Positions 6,950 through 14,162 of a stretch of 27,605 nucleotides of DNA are shown one piece after another (the first letter of the stretch is position 1; each line of letters begins with the position of its first letter). Source of the DNA: a virus; the IMG/VR virus record IMGVR_UViG_3300014325_000036, positions 1 to 27,605 of that record; one strand, written 5' to 3'. The position numbers and the translations under genes were made by a program. The notes under the pieces are model-generated. The model had not been told where the DNA came from, ran no database searches, and was given only the letters and a program-made list of their open reading frames with translations.

Positions 6950-7552
6950 ATGGCTAGTCAGAGCTGGGCACAGGAACTCGTCAATATCACCGCAGCTGGG
7001 ACGCTGTACAACACCTACACGACCGCCAAGTCGGTTCTCACCAGTTCAACCGCCACCGCCGCCTCTACGGGCCTCATCACGCTGCCGCCGAATTTCTTCC
7101 AGTTGGGCGGACGCCTCGAGATCGATATCGATGCCGGCATCAGCAACCGTGTCACAGGTCCCGATACATTTACCGTTCAGATCATGGTAGGCGCGGTCAT
7201 TGCCTTCACCACCGGGGCGATCAACCTCACGACCACGGCTCACACGACTATCCCGGCGCATGGCCGAATCATGCTCACCTGTCGGTCAGTGGGCAATGGA
7301 ACGCTTGCCACACTCATGGGGCAGTCCTACTGGAATGGCCAGATGATTGCGCAGGTCGCCTCAGCTGCGGACAACGCGGCGGGCACCGGTAATGCGATGG
7401 CGCCCAATACCGCGCCGGCGGTCGGAACGGGCTTTGATTCCACGGTCGCCAATACGCTCGACCTCTTCGTCGCGCAGTCCGTCAGCAACGCCGGAAACGG
7501 ATTCCAACTGCAGCAATACAGCGTCAAGAGCTGGGGGAACAGTGCCGCATGA
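6950..7552 (+). CDS. Virion-type structural protein
   Basis: This 200-residue, beta-rich protein starts at ATG 6950 with GAGGA six bases upstream. It contains long runs of Ala, Thr, Ser and Gly and strand-like blocks such as LGGRLEIDIDAGISNR, TFTVQIMVGAVIAFTTGAINLTT and HGRIMLTCRSVGNG. There is no signal peptide or enzymatic motif. The composition and jelly-roll-like strand pattern suggest a head-decoration, tail or fibre-base protein. It overlaps a 24-codon gene through ATGA at 7549-7552. The exact location in the particle cannot be stated. Confidence 0.75.
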   Translation: MASQSWAQELVNITAAGTLYNTYTTAKSVLTSSTATAASTGLITLPPNFFQLGGRLEIDIDAGISNRVTGPDTFTVQIMVGAVIAFTTGAINLTTTAHTTIPAHGRIMLTCRSVGNGTLATLMGQSYWNGQMIAQVASAADNAAGTGNAMAPNTAPAVGTGFDSTVANTLDLFVAQSVSNAGNGFQLQQYSVKSWGNSAA

Positions 7553-7623
7553 GCCATGAGCAACATCACTTCGCGGAAGCTCTAAAGAAAGCTTTCGAAG
7601 CCTTACGGAAGCTCGGGAAATGA
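7549..7623 (+). CDS. 24-residue helical micropeptide bridging two genes
   Basis: ATG 7549 overlaps the stop of the previous gene (ATGA), and its TGA at 7621-7623 overlaps the next ATG at 7620. The peptide begins MSHEQHHFAEALKKAFEALR and ends KLGK. It would form an amphipathic basic helix. The exact start-stop overlap on both sides suggests it is translated, if only to pass ribosomes to the next gene. No function is known. Confidence 0.45.
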   Translation: MSHEQHHFAEALKKAFEALRKLGK

Positions 7624-7997
7624 CGACCGTAAGCGTGCTCCCAACCGCGACCTATCCGGCGGGAATTCACAACTTCGGCCCGATTGCGGTCCCCACTGCG
7701 ATTGTCTCGATCGAGATCGATATCGCGCGTTGTACCACGGCCGATCTGACCATCTGGCCCAACGCGGGTGACACTATCGCGATGGATATGGAGCTGAGTA
7801 TGGATGGCGGGGTGACCTATTCATCCCTCGCCAGCAGTTTAGATGGCGGTGGGATCGAGGTGCGCACCAAGACGGGACTGGAGGTCCCCGCAACGATCGT
7901 GCAGACCGGTCTGACGGCTGGCACGAACCGTATGCTCAAGGGCTCTATCACGCTGTCGGCGGCCATCAAGACGAGCGCAACTGTCACGGTAACCTGA
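7620..7997 (+). CDS. Small beta-rich virion-type protein
   Basis: This 125-residue protein is coupled to the micropeptide gene by ATGA and ends one base before the next gene. It is almost wholly beta strand with Thr and Ile/Val alternation (IVSIEIDIARCTTADLTIWPN, MDMELSMDGGVTYSSLAS). The motif MELSMDGGVTY recalls Ig-like or carbohydrate-binding folds in phage tails, where a SxDGGxT turn is frequent. It probably belongs to the virion. No enzymatic motif is visible. Confidence 0.7.
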   Translation: MTTVSVLPTATYPAGIHNFGPIAVPTAIVSIEIDIARCTTADLTIWPNAGDTIAMDMELSMDGGVTYSSLASSLDGGGIEVRTKTGLEVPATIVQTGLTAGTNRMLKGSITLSAAIKTSATVTVT

Positions 7998-7998
7998 A

Positions 7999-9648
7999 AT
8001 GGCGATTGTCCGGGACGCGTCGAGTCCTACTACCTCGACCTCGGGCAACCTCACCAGTAACGGGACCAATAGCAGCGGGACATCAGCGTCCTTCACACCT
8101 CCAAGCGGCTCGTGGATCACGATCACCGCTTTCGTGGATTCGACCGGGGGTGCGCTCACCTGGAGCCCGACCACGACACTCGCCGGGGTGTCGTTCACGT
8201 CGATCGCGAACCAGGTCAATGCGAGCGGCGGTGGGGCGGTCGCCTATCGCGGGTTCGTAGCGAACTCGTCCACCGGTACGATCAGCCTCAGTGTCAACAA
8301 TGGGGGGATCAACGGACAGATCGATGGCGCCTTCTGGATAGATGTCTGGACCGGCGCGGCACAGAGCCAAACCGGAGCGGCATCGAATTCCGGCACGTCG
8401 ACCTCCGCGAATTTCAACGGGACGGTCACCACCACACTGACCGGCTCGCAAGTCGTCGGAATCGGCTGCGACGATGATGGCAGTAACACGCCCTCCAGCA
8501 CGGACACGTTCAACGAGGCGAACGCTGGATCACATGCGGACGGATTACGCGCCTACAAGGCGAGTAATTCGGGTGCACCGGGCACCGTTAACGTTAATTT
8601 CCAGGCCACCACGAGTCCGGTCTGGTCTTGGATTGTCTTCGAGATTCTGCCAGCGACCGCGTGGGCCTCGATCGCGAGTACCCCGCACCCGGGTAGAAGC
8701 CCGGGAATCGGTGGGGCACGGTTCTATCAGTCGCCGAAAGCGCTGAATGCGGCGGTCAGCAGCAACGTCACGGTAGCCCTGATCGGGCAGTCGGCGACGT
8801 TCACCGCCGGCACCCTGACGCCGAATACTGATACCGCGCTCGCGGGTCAGAGCAGTACCGGGACGGCCGGAACGCTGCTTCCCAGCCTCGCGAAGGCGCT
8901 ATCAGGTCAGACCGGCACCTTCACCGGTGGCACGGTGACGCCGGCCAGCGCGGTGGCACTGGCCGGCCAGACGGGCACGCTCAGCCCCGGCACGCTGACT
9001 CCCTCGCTGGCGACAGCACTGAGCGGTCAGTCCGCGACGGGCAGCACGGGTGTTCTGACGCCCAACATAGCCCTCGCGCTCAACGGACAGACAGCCACTT
9101 TCACGGCTGGACTGCTGGCGCCGAGTACGAATGCGGCGCTTAGCGGCCAATCGGGAACCTTCACCGCCGGGCTGCTGACACCGAGCACGGATACTGCCTT
9201 GAGCGGTATCAGCGCGCTTTCCAGCGCCGGCACTGTGACACCTTCCGCCGGTGGCGATGTCGTCATTGCCTTGACGGGCGTGACGGCGACTTTCACGGCG
9301 GGCGTGCTGACCCCGAGCGGGGCAGATATCACCGCTCTGCCAGGTCCGCTCGACTGGCCACCTGATCGCATCGCCGATACCGCATTCCGGCGCAAGAAGA
9401 AGCGTCGCCAGCGTGAGATCGAGCAGCCCGCGCAACCGGTCGACCCGATCCGGGTTGGGGCAATCGGTGCGATTCCGATTCCACCAGCCAAGACCTATGA
9501 CTTCCGCTCGCTCGCAGAGCTCTCCGGAAAGTCGGTTGAGGCCTTTCGCGCCGAGATCGATCAGGAGATTGCGCGGCTATTGGCCGAGCAGCAGGAGCGC
9601 GACGACGAGGAAGCGATCACGTTGATTCTGGCCGCTCTGGAGGACTGA
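7999..9648 (+). CDS. Repeat-containing fibre-like structural protein
   Basis: This is a 549-residue protein in three parts. Residues 1-220 are Ser/Thr/Gly-rich and beta-strand-like (SWITITAFVDSTGGALTW, GAFWIDVWTG, VWSWIVFEILPATA), resembling a lectin- or jelly-roll-type phage domain. Residues about 260-444 hold nine repeats of a ~20-residue unit close to ALSGQTGTFTAGTLTPSTDT. The C-terminus has a basic patch (RRKKKRRQR) and an acidic helical tail (EIARLLAEQQERDDEEAI). There is no signal peptide. Similar GQxATFxAGxLTP repeats occur in phage virion proteins, so a fibre or surface decoration is likely. Repeat number may vary between relatives. Confidence 0.75.
   Translation: MAIVRDASSPTTSTSGNLTSNGTNSSGTSASFTPPSGSWITITAFVDSTGGALTWSPTTTLAGVSFTSIANQVNASGGGAVAYRGFVANSSTGTISLSVNNGGINGQIDGAFWIDVWTGAAQSQTGAASNSGTSTSANFNGTVTTTLTGSQVVGIGCDDDGSNTPSSTDTFNEANAGSHADGLRAYKASNSGAPGTVNVNFQATTSPVWSWIVFEILPATAWASIASTPHPGRSPGIGGARFYQSPKALNAAVSSNVTVALIGQSATFTAGTLTPNTDTALAGQSSTGTAGTLLPSLAKALSGQTGTFTGGTVTPASAVALAGQTGTLSPGTLTPSLATALSGQSATGSTGVLTPNIALALNGQTATFTAGLLAPSTNAALSGQSGTFTAGLLTPSTDTALSGISALSSAGTVTPSAGGDVVIALTGVTATFTAGVLTPSGADITALPGPLDWPPDRIADTAFRRKKKRRQREIEQPAQPVDPIRVGAIGAIPIPPAKTYDFRSLAELSGKSVEAFRAEIDQEIARLLAEQQERDDEEAITLILAALED
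8776..9330 (+). repeat. Nine in-frame ~60-bp coding repeats
   Basis: The nine units encode AL-x-GQ-x-x-TFTAG-x-LTPS-type sequence. Seven are exactly 20 codons, the eighth has 24 and the ninth 21. The eighth (GISALSSAG) and ninth (GVTATFTAG) lose the GQ pair. Nucleotide identity between units is imperfect, so they are diverged rather than recently copied. Such arrays may still expand or contract by recombination. Confidence 0.85.
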
Positions 9649-9649
9649 A

Positions 9650-9790
9650 ATGAAACCGCCGATTCCCACTCCGAAGCCGGCCAAGTCGCCCGGCACGGGC
9701 AAGACTGAAACGCCCAAACCCGCCAAGGGCTATTCGATGCCGATGGTGGACCACCTGCGCGGCCGAACGCCGGGTAACACGAAGTGCTGA
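9650..9790 (+). CDS. 46-residue Pro/Lys-rich peptide
   Basis: ATG 9650 has GGAGG six bases upstream and follows the previous stop by one base. The frame ends at TGA 9788-9790. The product begins MKPPIPTPKPAKSPGTGK, is disordered and basic, and ends HLRGRTPGNTKC. The Pro-x-Pro-Lys repeats recall small basic linker or DNA-contacting peptides, but no family is recognised. The good RBS and operon position support expression. It is the last gene before a 117-base gap leading to the scaffold gene. Confidence 0.6.
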   Translation: MKPPIPTPKPAKSPGTGKTETPKPAKGYSMPMVDHLRGRTPGNTKC

Positions 9791-9834
9791 GTTGATTTCC
9801 TGAGCGCCGCCGGCTCCTGACGGGCGATTCGGTT

Positions 9835-9856
9835 TGCAGTGACCGTCATCACTGCA
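9835..9856 (+). promoter_or_regulatory. Perfect stem-loop in the gap before scaffold
   Basis: TGCAGTGA at 9835-9842 and TCACTGCA at 9849-9856 form an 8-base-pair stem around CCGTCA. It lies in the 117-base noncoding gap between 9791 and 9907, one of the largest gaps in the late operon. No U-run follows, so it is not a classic terminator. It could be an operator, an RNA-processing site or a translational element adjusting scaffold and coat levels. I see no convincing -35/-10 pair in the gap. Confidence 0.4.
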
Positions 9857-9907
9857 CGTGCCAGCAACGTCAAGGCTGATTCGTAAATCTCACGAGACGA
9901 GGATTGT

Positions 9908-10693
9908 ATGGCTGCTATTGAAGAGCTGGTCGGTGACCGTGCGCGCGATGAAAAAGGGCGATTTGTAACGGCGACGCCTGCCGAGCCTGAAACGGCTGAA
10001 GCCGCACCCACTGCACCTGTTCAGCAGAAAGCGGAAAACCCGGAGCCGGTCATTCCGGTCACCGAGCCGCCCAAGATTGAAGCTCAACCCGTTGCGCCTG
10101 TCGCCGCCCCCGCCGCGCCAGTTCAACTGGTCGAGTCTCCCGAAACAGCCGCCTACAAGAAAGCGATGCGGGAAGAGCGCGAGAAGCGCCAGGCCCTGGA
10201 GGCGAAGCTGCGCGAGCTTCAAACACCCAAACAGCCGGTCGACCCCTGGTCCGACCTGCCGGGTGCATTGAAGAGCACCCAGGAGCAGATCCGCGAAGAG
10301 CTGTTCATCGAGCGGTGCAATCTGACCGAGGAAATCGTCCGTCAGAAGCACACCGACTTTGACGCGGTTCGTGAGGTCTTCGTCGAGGCGGCCAATGCCA
10401 ATCCGGCGCTCTGGGCGCAGATCCGCCAGGAGCGCAATCCTGCTGAGTTTGTCTATCGCGAAGGTCTGCGTATCCGCGAGCTGAAGGATGTGAATGGCGA
10501 TTTCAGCGCCTATCGCACCAAGCTCGAGAAGGACATCGAGACCCGACTGCGCGCGGAGTTTGAAGCGAAATACAGCAAGGTCACACCGGCCGTGCCCACT
10601 TCGCTGAACTCCGATGCCTCACCCCCTCCGGTAGAGGTCTACCAAGGCCCCAAACCGCTCAACCAGATTTTACGAAACGCTTCTAGGAGCTAG
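9908..10693 (+). CDS. Scaffold protein
   Basis: This 261-residue protein lies directly before the coat gene, as scaffold genes do (P22 gp8 has 303 residues). The N-terminal third (about 20-90) is disordered and rich in Pro, Ala, Glu and Val. A highly charged helical region follows (AYKKAMREEREKRQALEAKLREL, about 82-105), then more helices (QEQIREELFIERCNLTEEIV, YRTKLEKDIETRLRAEFEAKY). The C-terminal helix-like end (KPLNQILRNASRS) may bind coat protein. It should assemble inside the procapsid and leave before packaging. The start is supported by GAGGA just upstream. Identification rests on position, charge and shape, not on a catalytic motif. Confidence 0.8.
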   Translation: MAAIEELVGDRARDEKGRFVTATPAEPETAEAAPTAPVQQKAENPEPVIPVTEPPKIEAQPVAPVAAPAAPVQLVESPETAAYKKAMREEREKRQALEAKLRELQTPKQPVDPWSDLPGALKSTQEQIREELFIERCNLTEEIVRQKHTDFDAVREVFVEAANANPALWAQIRQERNPAEFVYREGLRIRELKDVNGDFSAYRTKLEKDIETRLRAEFEAKYSKVTPAVPTSLNSDASPPPVEVYQGPKPLNQILRNASRS

Positions 10694-10695
10694 AA

Positions 10696-11835
10696 ATGGC
10701 TGATACGACTGTCCCCAGTGCATTGCGGGTCAAGCAATGGGATGACAACTTTTTCGTGGAGTATATCCGCGGAAACCGACTCGCGCGCTACATGGGCACG
10801 GACGAGAACGCCATCGTCCAGGTCAAGGAGAACTTGACCAAAAAGAAGGGCGACACCATTTATTTCGAGTTGATCAACAAGCTTCACGGAGGAGGTAAAA
10901 AGAACAACCAAACGCTACAAGGCTTCGAGGAAGACCTGAGCCAGCGCTCCTGGCCGCTCACGGTCAACCTCTACCGTCACGGCGTCGTGGTGGCGGAGTA
11001 TGAAGAGCAGGTCACTGCAGTCGATTTGCGCAATGCTGGAAAGGCAGCATTGATGAACTGGTCGATGGAACACACCCGCGATAAGTTTCTCGCGGCATTG
11101 GGCTCAAAGGATGCAGTTTTGGCTGGAGCCGGGCAGAGTACAGGTCCGGATACTTATTCCGGCAACTCTTCAGCTTTCCAGACCGCCAACGCCACGGCTC
11201 TCGGCACTTGGGTCACAAACAACAAGGACCGTGTATTGTTCGGCGCGGCGAATAGTAACTGGAGCGCAACCTTCGCCACCGCATTGGGAAATGTTGACTC
11301 CACCAACGACAAACTGACCGCTTCGGCCGTCTCAGTCATGAAGCGGCTGGCCAAATCCTCAACTCCAAAAATTCGTCCGATCAAGGTCAATGGGGATGAG
11401 GAATGGTACGTCATGTTCGCCGGCTCGGAGCCGTTCCGCGATCTGAAGCTCGATACCAACATCGTACAGTCCCGCCAGTACGCTTTGGAGCGTGGCACGG
11501 ACAATCCGCTCTTTACCGATGGCGACATCATTTGGGACGGCGTGATCGTGCGGGAGATTCCAGAACTGAACCAGAATAAATGGCTGGCTCTCGGTGCTTC
11601 CTCAATCGACGTTGGGGAAGTTTATCTGTGTGGCGCGCAAGCGCTCGGCTATGCACTCGCTCAGCGCTGGAACACACGCACGCAAGAAATGGACTATGAA
11701 GCCAAAAATGGTATTGCGGTCCAGCAGATCTATGACGTCGGCAAGATCCGCTTCGGAACAGCGGCTGACGATACTACGACCCCGAAGGATAACGGAATTG
11801 TCACTGGGTACTTTTCAGCGGTTGGCGACGCCTGA
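10696..11835 (+). CDS. Major capsid protein, N4-gp56-like
   Basis: This 379-residue coat protein has HK97-like fold features of the N4 gp56 / DUF4043 family: GTDENAIVQVKENLTKKKGDTIYFELINKLHGGG near residues 35-70, then TLQGFEEDLSQRSWPLTVNLYRHGVVV and the YEEQVTAVDLRNAGKAALMNW helix. The C-terminal part has ALGASSIDVGEVYLCGAQALGYALAQRW, as in the P-domain of that family. RBS AGGAG precedes the ATG. It follows the scaffold with a two-base gap. P22 itself uses a coat protein of another family (gp5, 430 residues), so this operon is a mosaic. Confidence 0.92.
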   Translation: MADTTVPSALRVKQWDDNFFVEYIRGNRLARYMGTDENAIVQVKENLTKKKGDTIYFELINKLHGGGKKNNQTLQGFEEDLSQRSWPLTVNLYRHGVVVAEYEEQVTAVDLRNAGKAALMNWSMEHTRDKFLAALGSKDAVLAGAGQSTGPDTYSGNSSAFQTANATALGTWVTNNKDRVLFGAANSNWSATFATALGNVDSTNDKLTASAVSVMKRLAKSSTPKIRPIKVNGDEEWYVMFAGSEPFRDLKLDTNIVQSRQYALERGTDNPLFTDGDIIWDGVIVREIPELNQNKWLALGASSIDVGEVYLCGAQALGYALAQRWNTRTQEMDYEAKNGIAVQQIYDVGKIRFGTAADDTTTPKDNGIVTGYFSAVGDA

Positions 11836-11859
11836 TCCACCACCATCTAGGAGATTGAT

Positions 11860-12285
11860 ATGACTGCATCGACTGTAGCGGTGGCGGCATCGGCTGCGCA
11901 CCAATGCCCGAAGCCCTACGAGACCGGCCTTCAGGCCCCCATTTTCACGGCCAGCATTGCCACGACCTCCCTTGATGATGTGGGTGATATCGTGGAGTTG
12001 GGCTACATCCCCGAGAACATGACCGTGATCGGGTTTGTAGTCAGTACCGCCTCGTTGGCGGCATCGGCTCTGGTCTACAAGATCCAATTCGTGGCCGGCG
12101 GCACGACCACGGATATCGTGACGTCCATCACGACGGGATCCGGCGCGGGTTCGGCGTTCTGGGGAATCTCTCCTGCGCCGATTGTCACAACCGCGCGGAC
12201 CAAAGTTCAGATCAATGTCACGACCGTGGCGACGACGCCGGCGGCCGGAGTGTTCAATCTGATTCCGATCATGGCCAACGGATGA
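11860..12285 (+). CDS. Probable capsid decoration protein
   Basis: This 141-residue protein follows the coat gene with an AGGAG ribosome site and is mainly beta strand. It shows DDVGDIVELGYIPENMTVIGFVVSTASLAASALVYKIQFVAGGTT and ends in VFNLIPIMANG. Proteins of this size and place in N4-gp56-type capsid operons are usually outer head decoration or head-completion proteins. There is no membrane segment; the hydrophobic stretches alternate as strands do. It ends in an ATGA overlap with the next gene. A minor structural role other than decoration is possible. Confidence 0.7.
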   Translation: MTASTVAVAASAAHQCPKPYETGLQAPIFTASIATTSLDDVGDIVELGYIPENMTVIGFVVSTASLAASALVYKIQFVAGGTTTDIVTSITTGSGAGSAFWGISPAPIVTTARTKVQINVTTVATTPAAGVFNLIPIMANG

Positions 12286-12593
12286 TCGTTGAGTTGATCG
12301 GGGACGAGGCGTGGTCGGGTTTTTTCCCCGATTACGGCTCGATTGCCGCTACACAAGGCTGGTGCAAGGACGTCCCAGCCTCTGTCGCCAAAGGACTGTT
12401 GAATTCCGGGAGGTTCCGTGTCCGTGTCATTTGCACTGATGAAGGAACGGGTGGCGCGCAAGCTGGGAGTCCTGGCGGTGGGCAACAGTCTGTCAGCGGA
12501 GGACGGGGATCTGATCGCGGAACGCTGTCTCTCGCTGCAAAAGCAACTGGAAGCGCTCGAGATCGTGACACTCGACTTCGAGGCCGGCATTGA
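12282..12593 (+). CDS. Small head-tail region protein with overlapping 3' half
   Basis: ATG 12282 overlaps the previous stop (ATGA). The first ~46 residues (MIVELIGDEAWSGFFPDYGS, then WCKDVPASVAKGLLNSGRFR) look like a genuine folded protein. The remaining ~57 residues are Gly/Ser/Arg-rich, lie entirely inside the next gene in another frame and look like an unselected shadow. The predicted total is 103 residues. Either the tail is tolerated, or a stop or frameshift is absent because of the sequence or isolate. No family is recognised. The gene probably belongs to the head-tail connector region. Confidence 0.55.
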   Translation: MIVELIGDEAWSGFFPDYGSIAATQGWCKDVPASVAKGLLNSGRFRVRVICTDEGTGGAQAGSPGGGQQSVSGGRGSDRGTLSLAAKATGSARDRDTRLRGRH

Positions 12594-12792
12594 TGAGCTG
12601 TACGACGACATCATCAGCGCCATGGTCGCAGCTTTGCTCGTAGATGATTTCATACTGCCGGAGCCCAAGCGCACCAAGATTGCTCAGGAGGGCATCCTGG
12701 GGCTTCCCGCCGCCAGCCCCGCTGAACGACGGTTGCGCAAGGTTCTAGCTCCCATGCGCGTCAGCAAGCCGGTGAGAGCCGAGTATTTCTGA
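12418..12792 (+). CDS. Tail adaptor (P22 gp4-like position)
   Basis: This 124-residue helical protein starts at GTG 12418, or GTG 12424 two codons later, behind GGGAGG at 12408-12413. Helices such as FALMKERVARKLGVLA, LIAERCLSLQKQLEALEI and ELYDDIISAMVAALLVDDF resemble gp4/gp6-type ring adaptors that extend the portal. Its place before a gp10-like gene matches P22 gp4 (166 residues). I see no lysozyme-like motif, although P22 gp4 has muralytic activity. The stop shares a base with the next ATG (TGATG). Confidence 0.75.
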   Translation: MSVSFALMKERVARKLGVLAVGNSLSAEDGDLIAERCLSLQKQLEALEIVTLDFEAGIDELYDDIISAMVAALLVDDFILPEPKRTKIAQEGILGLPAASPAERRLRKVLAPMRVSKPVRAEYF

Positions 12793-14162
12793 TGCCGCAG
12801 ATTCCCTTTGGCGCGCAGAGTTATCAGCACATCTCGCGTCCCCTATCGGCTCAGCGCATGGTGAATGCTTACCTTGAGTCCGCACCGCCGGCTGCGAAAA
12901 CTCCTGCCGCCGTCGTCTGTTGTTTCGGCATCAAGGACTATCTGACAGTGGGCACGGGCCCGATGCGCGGCGGTCTGCGCGTCAATCAGATGGTCTATGT
13001 CGTTTCGGGGGCCAAACTCTATCGAATCTATTCGGGTGGTGGTGTTACAGAGTTGGGGTCTGTCCCTGGCTTCGGTCCCGTCTTCATGGACAGCGATGGG
13101 AGCCAGGTCCTGATTACGGTCAATGGGCCGTCCTATCTCTATGATGGCGCGACCGTTACGCCGATGGCGGATCCTGACTTCCCAGGTGCCGAATGGACGA
13201 CGTTTCTGGATGGTTATGCGATCATCGGCCCCGGTGATGGACGGGTCTACGTCAATCACACCCCGTTTGATTTCTCGGCCTGGGACGCATTGGATTTCGC
13301 CTCAGCGGAAGCCTCTCCCGATGATGTGGTGGTGGGAATCACTGATCACCGCGAAGTATTCCTGTTTGGCCGCGACAGCACGGAAGTCTGGTATGACTCA
13401 GGAGATGCCGCATTCCCCCTGACCCGCACGGCCTCGGGCTACATGGAGATTGGCTGCACGTCCAAGTATGGACCGGCGAAGATCGACAACTCCATTTTCT
13501 TTCCTGCCAATGATGGCACGATCCGGCGCATCAACGGCTATACGCCGGTGCGCGTCTCAACAACTGCCATTGAACAGGCGATTACGAAGTTTGCCTCGCA
13601 GGAATGCATGGGGATGGCCTGGATCGAGAACGGCCACTCCATGTATGGACTCACCTACGCGGAAGGAACGTTCGTTTACGACATCTCCACGCAGTTGTGG
13701 CACGAGCGCCAGAGCTATCTCCAGAAGAACTGGCGCTCAGCCTTTGTGATCCGCGGCGACAATGTCACCTTGGTGGGAGATCGGCTGTCAAACCGCTTGG
13801 GCATTCTGTCTCCAGACAGTTTTACTGAGTGGGATCAGCCGCTGATCTCGAGTGTGACCGCTCCGGCAATTGCCCAAGGGAATAATCCGATCTGGCACAG
13901 CTCGCTGGAACTCGTGTTCGACAATGGCGTAGGGCTTACGACGGGGCAGGGCTCCAGTCCCGAGGTCATGCTGAATTGGAGCGATGACGGCGGCCGGACC
14001 TTCGGGGTAGAGTTGCGGCGCCCACTCGGAAAGGCCGGTGATTTCCAGCGTGTTGCCCGTTGGAACCGACTTGGAGCCTCGCTGGACCGCGTTTACCGAT
14101 ATTCCATCTCTGATCCGGTACGGCGCACCCTAATCCAGGCGTTGTGGAACGATGCCACTTAG
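12792..14162 (+). CDS. Packaged-DNA stabilisation / tail hub protein, P22 gp10-like
   Basis: This 456-residue protein is close to P22 gp10 (472 residues), which forms a ring under gp4 and closes the head after packaging. The N-terminus QIPFGAQSYQHISRPLSAQRMVNAYLESAPP is typical. A propeller-like series of strands follows (VYVVSGAKLYRIYSGGGVTELGSV, QVLITVNGPSYLYDG, FLDGYAIIGPGDGRVYVN, REVFLFGRDSTEVWYDSGDAAFPL, SIFFPANDGTIRRINGYTPVRVST), as in the gp10 beta-propeller family. The C-terminus LNWSDDGGRTFG... RWNRLGASLDRVYRYSISDPV is also family-like. The start shares one base with the adaptor stop. The end overlaps the next gene by 11 bases. Confidence 0.93.
   Translation: MPQIPFGAQSYQHISRPLSAQRMVNAYLESAPPAAKTPAAVVCCFGIKDYLTVGTGPMRGGLRVNQMVYVVSGAKLYRIYSGGGVTELGSVPGFGPVFMDSDGSQVLITVNGPSYLYDGATVTPMADPDFPGAEWTTFLDGYAIIGPGDGRVYVNHTPFDFSAWDALDFASAEASPDDVVVGITDHREVFLFGRDSTEVWYDSGDAAFPLTRTASGYMEIGCTSKYGPAKIDNSIFFPANDGTIRRINGYTPVRVSTTAIEQAITKFASQECMGMAWIENGHSMYGLTYAEGTFVYDISTQLWHERQSYLQKNWRSAFVIRGDNVTLVGDRLSNRLGILSPDSFTEWDQPLISSVTAPAIAQGNNPIWHSSLELVFDNGVGLTTGQGSSPEVMLNWSDDGGRTFGVELRRPLGKAGDFQRVARWNRLGASLDRVYRYSISDPVRRTLIQALWNDAT

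Noticed and set aside
8776-9330. Regular ~60-base repeats as a possible CRISPR array
   Set aside because: The repeats keep one reading frame, have no constant direct-repeat and unique-spacer pattern, and code for protein repeats.
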